Assembly (NCBI RefSeq): GCF_964355755.1
Contig: NC_092670.1
Coordinates: forward strand, 11,965,201 to 12,029,200
Origin: Antedon mediterranea
Lineage: Eukaryota; Echinodermata; Crinoidea; Comatulida; Antedonidae
Direction of reading: 5' to 3'
DNA length: 64,000 nt
Below the pieces are notes generated by a model. That model was not told the origin of the DNA. It did no database searches and saw only the letters and a program-made list of their open reading frames with translations. Positions 59,101 through 64,000 of the stretch are shown here, piece after piece. How positions within the stretch are numbered: the stretch's first letter is position 1; each line of letters begins with the position of its first letter. The translations under genes and the position numbers were made by a program.

Positions 59101-59913
59101 TTCTTTTAAGTTTTATTATAATCAAGAAGTCGTTTTCCAGTGATGCATTTGACGTCATAGCAATATAAATTACATTAATGACCTTGTGCTCCGGCCATTA
59201 AATGTTATAAGTTTAGTGAATTGACTATGTGAAAATTGAATTAGTTGAGATAATTCTTTTCCAAAGAATATGACGTCACATAAAAACCCGTCAGTGCAAA
59301 CGAAAGACACTGTTCGATGCGCGCATTTTATTTGCTGATTACGGTAACGCTATCAGAACGCTTGCTCAAATAATACACGCGCGCGTTCAGATTGTGAAGG
59401 TAAACGCACATGTTCACATGAATATAGTAAATTGTGCAATGTTTGTATATTTTGGCCTACTATGAAAGATATTGTGTGGGAAACAATTTGTTTATATTAA
59501 CACATGTAACTAATAGGAAAAGACGTGTTACGCTATTCAAGGTTGCGTTCATACGCACTGACTCATATATAAACAGTTAAGATCCTGTTAGATTAGATTT
59601 CATGTGAATTTTATGTTTGAATGACGTAACGCATGAATCATCTTGTAGGAATCGGAAATTTGTTTTTGATACGTCGGTTTGCCAGTTGAGGCACCAAGTA
59701 AAACTCATGAGAATTGTAGTTATTATACATGACTTCATTTTATTTTTTATTTATATTTTACAGGTGTGCAAATGTTGTCGTGAAAACAGGCTGAGGATAA
59801 AAAAGGTAGAACTTCGGAAATGCTACACAGAAGACAAGGTACTCATTCCAAATGAAAGATACACAGTGGACATCCGAGAACCAGAGTCTTGTTCCTGCTC
59901 AACGTGTGGATGA
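44168..59913 (+). CDS. Bursicon beta subunit (cystine-knot glycoprotein hormone), complete, 2 coding exons
   Basis: Exons 44168-44422 and 59764-59913 join in phase 0 (AAG before GTAGG; ACAG before GTGTGC) to give 134 aa. Residues 1-22 form a signal peptide with hydrophobic core IGLILVYAICFVL. The mature part has 11 cysteines (32, 56, 65, 69, 87, 89, 90, 105, 128, 130, 133), the number and spacing of bursicon beta. They include CEGTC (65-69), CKCC (87-90) and the C-terminal CSCSTC (128-133). The phrases SPLGFTK, CCRE and REPESC match arthropod partner-of-bursicon. One N-glycosylation site, NVT, is at 61-63. The product is secreted and acts as a homodimer or with bursicon alpha on an LGR-type receptor; in arthropods this drives cuticle tanning, while the echinoderm role is not established. 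The intron is 15.3 kb. A 5' untranslated exon is possible. No alpha subunit is seen in the window. Confidence 0.95.
45887..45920. repeat. (GT)n microsatellite
   Basis: About 12 uninterrupted GT units, then CTGTGTGT, inside the bursicon intron. Confidence 0.95.
47783..48545. repeat. Direct repeat with GACAGACC/GACCGACC tracts
   Basis: Two tracts of GACCGACAGACAGACAGACC type (47787-47840 and 48438-48512) are each followed by CATAGTGAACTATA and lie about 650 bp apart. Between them is a CG-rich segment (ACGTGCTCGTATAACGTAAT, GCGCAATGCGCTCGCAAAAA) with vocabulary like the 20.5-22.4 kb repeat. The right end reads GAGTCGCTTCCACGCGACT. Confidence 0.75.
50811..51755. mobile_element. 945-bp inverted-repeat element flanked by TA
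   Basis: The left end GCGTATATTTCGGTGTATAA and the right end TTATACACCGAA...CCGAAATATACGG are inverted copies, flanked by TA at 50809-50810 and 51756-51757. Inner phrases GGGTGCGTCTTATACACCGA and GGTGCGACTTATACACCGAA repeat the end motif. No transposase frame is present. A GGTTCCCACTAG-family fold-back element and an (ATAGC)n tract lie inside. Confidence 0.7.
51432..51610. mobile_element. Fold-back element, GGTTCCCACTAG family, copy 2
   Basis: AGCGTGGTTCCCACTAGAAC at the left and CTAGTGGGAACCACGCT at the right. It differs from copy 1 at 13744-13922 by only a handful of bases over about 178 bp, which argues for recent activity. It is nested in the 945-bp element. Confidence 0.9.
51961..52036. 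repeat. Poly-A, poly-C and poly-A runs
   Basis: A run of about 23 A, then CCGCCCCCCCCCC, then another A run. Artificial open frames cross it and should be ignored. Confidence 0.9.
53038..53173 (-). CDS. Candidate terminal exon of an unrecognised minus-strand gene in the bursicon intron
   Basis: A minus-strand acceptor (TTTCTGTCAG) at 53174-53175 opens a 44-codon frame ending in TAG at 53038. It contains KCNLEFKEKNLYKFAIDAFK and NAVNHERGIKLQTDVSEILV, a charged, helical-looking sequence with some resemblance to a TPR helix pair. It requires two bases from a preceding exon. The preceding candidate exon at 54868 ends in phase 0, so an additional exon or a different gene would be needed. It could be a chance open frame. 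Confidence 0.3.
54868..54959 (-). CDS. Candidate exon of an unrecognised minus-strand gene in the bursicon intron
   Basis: A GC-rich 92-nt island in AT-rich intron sequence, bounded by acceptor ATTTCTAG and a donor after GATAAG (GTATTG). Its frame reads TVNYTGGSNTLSSPQDEMLR followed by AALELGSYDK. If not spliced at that donor, it ends VLP and a stop at 54859-54861. It begins with two bases of a split codon and is therefore in phase with the candidate exon at 56156-56261 (and also with the one at 57457-57604). Family unknown. Confidence 0.4.
56156..56261 (-). CDS. Candidate exon of an unrecognised minus-strand gene in the bursicon intron
   Basis: An in-frame TAG that would otherwise stop the frame forms the acceptor (TTCATAG). 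The 106-nt segment then reads PTLNPAELWNNATNKLFNIA and AQGKHLFSDGCAIGL before a donor CTGG/GTACAC. It starts in phase 0 and leaves one base, which pairs correctly with the two-base start of 54868-54959. The composition is protein-like but I do not recognise it. Chance is possible. Confidence 0.4.
57190..57415. repeat. Low-complexity AAGCAAGC-type repeat
   Basis: Loose repetition of ACAAGCAAGC, AGCTAACA and AACAAGCAAAC over about 225 bp, without a fixed period. Confidence 0.65.
57457..57604 (-). CDS. Candidate Ig-like exon on the minus strand in the bursicon intron
   Basis: After acceptor TTAACTAG the minus strand is open for 49 codons, reading GCSIKITEYLEANQQYRCQI, then QIYTWHTLYVLKNTKVVFFV and AREP before donors at GCTC/GTGAGC or CCAT/GTAAAT. 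The pattern of Leu/Ile strand, E...Y-x-C (YRC) and a final VVFFV strand is that of the second half of an Ig domain. Codon use is less AT-biased than its surroundings. No matching first half was found upstream. It may be an exon of a nested membrane or secreted protein, or a pseudogene piece. Confidence 0.45.
58240..58780. repeat. Three or four diverged ~120-200-bp repeats
   Basis: ACTAAACCAGATCC...GGGATCTGAGGTTC-type blocks recur near 58260, 58500, 58635 and 58738, each with GATGACATT or a similar word nearby. Each block contains a small inverted arm (GATCCCCGAGTGGGATC in the clearest). Confidence 0.55.
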
Positions 59914-60631
59914 AGTTTGTTGACTTTGTTCGATTATTTATTTTGAAGTGTACATTATTGCAATTCTATTGATTCTAATTCGATGCATTTTCCTACGGAC
60001 GAATAGGCAAATACGTGTCTGCGAATAGACAACGCCAGTGTCTCCAAGGAGAGAAGCTAGCCTTTGGTTACAAACGATGATGTCATTATCAACTATAATT
60101 CACATTATAGATGTACTGGGATCGAATCATGTCTCTCCGTGAGCGCAGTGACCGATTCGTAAACTTGAATACTTGAAGAGTTAATCTTAGGTGATGTAAA
60201 TGAACTTGTTACAAAGTTAAACATTTTATGCTAGTGTTTCACACTGTCATCAATCAAGTATAAGTAGAGAAAATGGGTTAATCAAGATATCTATGAATAT
60301 TTTCGCTATGTGTACGCACGTCATTCGAATTAATGTTTTGATGTTGCTATGACGACATGTCATTAGAAGCTTTGATAAAGATTAATGTTGATTGGACCAA
60401 ATAATGATAATTATGGTGATCGGTCAAATATATAAGAGGAAAAAAGAACAGTTTTATTTTGAAATAATTATTGTATTTATATATATAAAGCACAGTTCTA
60501 AAATTAAAAATTAAATTTATTTGTACAGCGCAAAAAAGTAATATAAGTTTACCGTATGTATTCATATATAAGAAATATTGTTGATAGCAGGAATAATGCG
60601 TTGGAATTTTTGACCAAGTACCTGTACAATT

Positions 60632-60785
60632 GACGCGTACGTACACATGCTGGTAGGCCTATATTATACCAGCGTCTGTACGCGCGCGTCAAGACTATGT
60701 CTACGTATAGCCTACACTTTACGCGTGCGTACAGTTGCTGATAGGCCTATATTATGCCAGCGTTTGTAAACGCGCGTCTAGTCTA
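60632..60785. repeat. ~88-bp tandem duplication with CG-rich words
   Basis: GACGCGTACGTACACATGCT, then GGTAGGCCTATATTATACCA and GCGTCTGTACGCGCGCGTC, recurs as ACGCGTGCGTACAGTTGCTG, then ATAGGCCTATATTATGCCAG and CGTTTGTAAACGCGCGTC. Confidence 0.8.
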
Positions 60786-61250
60786 TGTATCTCTGTTATA
60801 TCATCCAGGGTCATATCTAACATCCAGGGTGGTCATAATTATTATTGTTACAGCATTACGGTCCAGTACCCCCAGCTGATTCGATATTATCGCACCTTGA
60901 ATGTTACCAATCTCTGAGGTAACGGATATTAATTACCGGTCATCGTATTGTCAGGTATAATTGTAAAGCCTTAAAAATGACAAATTCCAGAAGCCTATTG
61001 TGATAACTAGACGTGAATAATTTCGCAGTCTGACAAGTTCATTACCAATATGAAAGTATTATGAGTAGACCTATGTGTTTAATCAACGTACTGATAATTA
61101 AAGGAATTTTCCCAATTTGTTATCGTCGTAAGTAAAAGTCTCTCCACATAAAACTACCGTATAATATGGTACGCTCTAACGTTTGGTTCTCAATATGACG
61201 TTAGAAAGTATCCTGTGCTCTACAGTAAAAACGTTAGTTGATGCATCATA

Positions 61251-61402
61251 AAGCTTGGCTCCCACTAGGACACAACGCAACGCAAGGAAGCAGACGCAAT
61301 GCAAGCAAGTTGACCAATCACACGCGACTGTTCGAATAATCCAACGCTTGAGATTGGTCAAATCACTTTGCTTTGCGTTACGTCCTAGTGTAAACCAAGT
61401 TT
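61251..61402. mobile_element. Fold-back element, GGTTCCCACTAG family, copy 3 (diverged)
   Basis: AAGCTTGGCTCCCACTAGGA at the left, TTACGTCCTAGTGTAAACCA at the right, and inner arms with AAGTTGACCAATCAC against AGATTGGTCAAATCACT. Confidence 0.75.
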
Positions 61403-61764
61403 AAAGCACAGGACAGGTAAACACGTGCTTTAGGTGAGCTGTGTTGAACAGCTTGCCGTTTCTAAAAAGAATATTGATATTTCAAATTGGGTTCAGGCGT
61501 GAGATGTAAAGGCTCACTAGCCAATGTTGGTGCAATTTGTTTATAGCTTTAAGTACACGCATATACCTATGCTTAGCGTTTGATTTCGTTAAACCTTTGC
61601 CTGAACTTAAACATGTATACACGATATTGATTTGTAAGCTCAGAGTAATTACGATTGGGTTATTCTGATTGAAGTATTAGAATTAAAGAACAATCTGTTT
61701 TTCATACTACCTGAGAAGGAGCTGTATGAAATAATTACAGGTATCGTACAGGTCTTAGTGATGA

Positions 61765-62007
61765 CGTCACTGACGTTTAAGCTTGGTTCCAACTTGATAG
61801 TAAACGCAATGATGACGGCATTGCGAGGTATTGTAAGACGCGACGAATACTGTTATTGGCTCCCACGCACGAATGATGCGCAATACAAGTGAGTTGACCA
61901 TCACAAGCGAAAGTTCGGATGATCCATTTTTGGTCAAAACACATGGTTGCGCTTGCAGTACGTGTCGTTGCTTTCAAGTGGGTACCAAACTTAAACGTCA
62001 GTGACGA
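61765..62007. mobile_element. Fold-back element, GGTTCCCACTAG-related, copy 4, with extended arms
   Basis: The arms GTCACTGACGTTTAAGCTTG and GGTACCAAACTTAAACGTCA (then GTGAC) are inverted over about 26 bp, longer than in other copies. The interior keeps ACGCAATGATG and the GTGAGTTGACCATCACAAGC signature. Confidence 0.7.
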
Positions 62008-62100
62008 CATCAACAAGACCGGAACGATTCGGTACCGTGATCTGTTATCATCATACGCTCAAGCACAAAGAACGAGCTAGTGTCTGCTGGGTGTATTGTA

Positions 62101-62212
62101 AAGTGTTTCCCACTAGGACGCAATGCGAGGCCACAAGTCACGCGCAGCACATCGCAAGTAATTTCACCCATAATTGGTAAAATTACTTGCGTTAACGTAG
62201 GAACCAAGCCTA
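62101..62212. mobile_element. Fold-back element, GGTTCCCACTAG family, copy 5 (shortened)
   Basis: AAGTGTTTCCCACTAGGACG at the left and ACTTGCGTTAACGTAGGAACCAAGC at the right end, with AAGTAATTTCACCC against ATTGGTAAAATTACTTGCG inside. Confidence 0.7.
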
Positions 62213-64000
62213 ACTGACGAAATAGAAACTAAACGTGCTTGAGTAATATAATTGATTGTTCGATCGGTTAATGGGACTTTGTAAACCGATGCATATATTA
62301 ATTTAGGTTGAGTTGTAAATATGAAGTTATATTGCCAAATGGCTACTTCGAAATTGTCATTCCGTTTTCAATTATATTTTGTCTTTAATAAAACATAAAT
62401 ATTTAATTTACAAAATATTCTTTAGTAGTTTTTTAGTGTTGTTTTATTCTCTTGGCTATGAGTGAGTGTTTGTAGTTATCACCTTAATGTGTTTGTGACA
62501 ATCGCTATAAAACATGATAGGCCTACTTTAAGGTGAGATGATGTCTAATGATCCGTAGAAATCTTTGTTTTTAACGTGAAGCTAAAGGTCCGTGTAAATC
62601 TTATAAAGACGTGGATGTAGACGGTTAAAATTACAAAACTATATGAAATACACAATACAATCATATTTTAATAGAGTAGCACTAGAATATGTTTATATCA
62701 AAACACAAATAACATCATCTAATCATTAGTAATAAAACCTAAACCAGTTCGTTGGTAATAAACATACTTGCGATTACAAGTGGGGTGAAAGATGCTAAAG
62801 ATGATTAGAAACCAGCAACATTAGAAAACATTACCAAATAAATGATAACAGCAAAACCAGAGGCGACAGAGATATACGACAAACTTAAGCCATACAATTG
62901 TATTTGTCCAAAATTGTCCCTAATAATTAAATCAAAGTTTTCTCTAAAATATGAACCAAAACAAACTCACACTGTTCAAGTAAGGCATAGATAGATCTCC
63001 ACTAAAGCAAAGGTAAGTTAAATTTCATTCATTATTACAGGCTAAATCGTTTTTGATAATATACATTTCATCACCCTTCATGTAGCTATACAACTACTGG
63101 TACTATATCCTTTTTCATAAAGCCAGTTATTTTATATTGGTATATTTTAGTGTTGCTTTATTGAATAAAGATGCCGAGATATTAACACCACATCATTCCC
63201 ATTTAACAAAACGGTTTCACTGTGATAGCGCTAGTTGCAATCCGTCATGCGTGATTAATTAATGAATGACGTAATGCATAAAATGGGCCTATCGGGGAGG
63301 AATATTTGAACTAGTGGTTCACTGCGTCTTGCTAATGTAACAAGCCAGATGTGTTGTAAATAAAGTACAAATGAGTTAAGATGATTATCGTTGTCAGAAG
63401 ATTATTGAATGAACGACATCATATAGTGTCGAACTATGGTCTGTAATGTAAACATCGTATTATTCTAAAAACATTATTTAGTTTAGTTATTACATTCGTC
63501 TCAGTTCATTAATCCGAATGACGCAACAACTAAACTTCAAATAAACCCAAACTTATCAAATTAAGCTATCTCTTATTTCCGTCTCACTGTAATTGATTAA
63601 TATTGATTAGGGTTCGAGTTATTGGTAATCAAATTAAGCCCGTCGTAAACACCAACTTAAGTTGACAATCGAGAATGACTCACAAATTGAAAAACAAAAT
63701 TCATGTTGCTCTAAATAAGATTATGAACTAAAGTATTATTTGTCTATATTGGTCATTAATCAAAATAAATAATACAATGAATTCGAATCAACAGATTAAT
63801 TAATATCAAAATAAAAATTATATTGTCCTCATGAAAAATTACGAATAGGCCATTTTAATCTATCACCTAATCACATTAGATTATTAACGTAACTGTTTAT
63901 TTTATCTTTTTTATCAGCGAAATTATTATTTTTGTTATTTTACAGAAGTCAATAACTCTAATATTAAAACTCCTCATTTCTTATTCAAAGTTTGATTTAT

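Larger units (their letters stand above)
59914..64000. other. Region downstream of bursicon beta, no recognised gene
   Basis: It holds the bursicon 3' untranslated region and a cluster of repeats (60.6-60.8 and 61.2-62.2 kb). A 65-nt plus-strand segment at 60854-60918 has a good acceptor (TATTGTTACAG) and donor (CTGAG/GTAACG) and one open frame (HYGPVPPADSILSHLECYQS). It could be an exon of another transcript. Nothing else is seen to the window end. Confidence 0.4.

Noticed and set aside
59617-59763. N-terminal extension of the second bursicon exon from an ATG at 59617
   Set aside because: The upstream part has no hormone-like sequence and ends in a clear acceptor. Joining to the first exon restores all 11 cysteines.

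Overview
This 64-kb window is animal nuclear DNA. It is AT-rich, has large introns with GT-AG borders, and is crowded with short inverted-repeat transposons. The palindrome TAGGCCTA recurs throughout, and an intact bursicon-beta gene is present, a hormone subunit kept in echinoderms and protostomes but absent from vertebrates. Together these point to a marine deuterostome invertebrate, most likely an echinoderm. The species is inference.

Layout. About 2.8-3.5 kb (minus): one coding exon for an unrecognised 248-aa protein ending in a hydrophobic membrane segment. 8.4-17.7 kb (minus): a complete four-exon short-chain dehydrogenase/reductase of the SDR16C (retinol/17-beta-hydroxysteroid dehydrogenase) type, 310 aa. 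Its 7.6-kb first coding intron holds a 5.8-kb element built from CAACGTTG arrays, with further elements nested inside it. 20.5-22.4 kb: a composite repeat. 23.8-27.4 kb (minus): a complete six-exon pyrroline-5-carboxylate reductase (PYCR3-like, 269-277 aa). 30.4-38.5 kb (plus): a complete nine-exon OVCA2-type FSH serine hydrolase (225 aa), arranged head-to-head with the reductase and with introns full of transposons, a LINE relic, a 5S-rRNA-derived repeat and tRNA-like repeats. 38.5-44.2 kb: repeats only. 44.2-59.9 kb (plus): bursicon beta, two coding exons around a 15.3-kb intron. That intron contains several open, splice-bounded segments on the minus strand, including an Ig-like one, that may belong to a nested unrecognised gene. 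59.9-64 kb: a cluster of fold-back elements.

Exon models for the four recognised genes were built by hand from reading frame, splice sites and phase. All junctions close in frame and give family-typical lengths. The genes have unrelated jobs (retinoid/steroid oxidoreduction, proline synthesis, ester hydrolysis, neuropeptide-hormone signalling) and I see no sign that they work together. Most of the sequence is repeat-derived.
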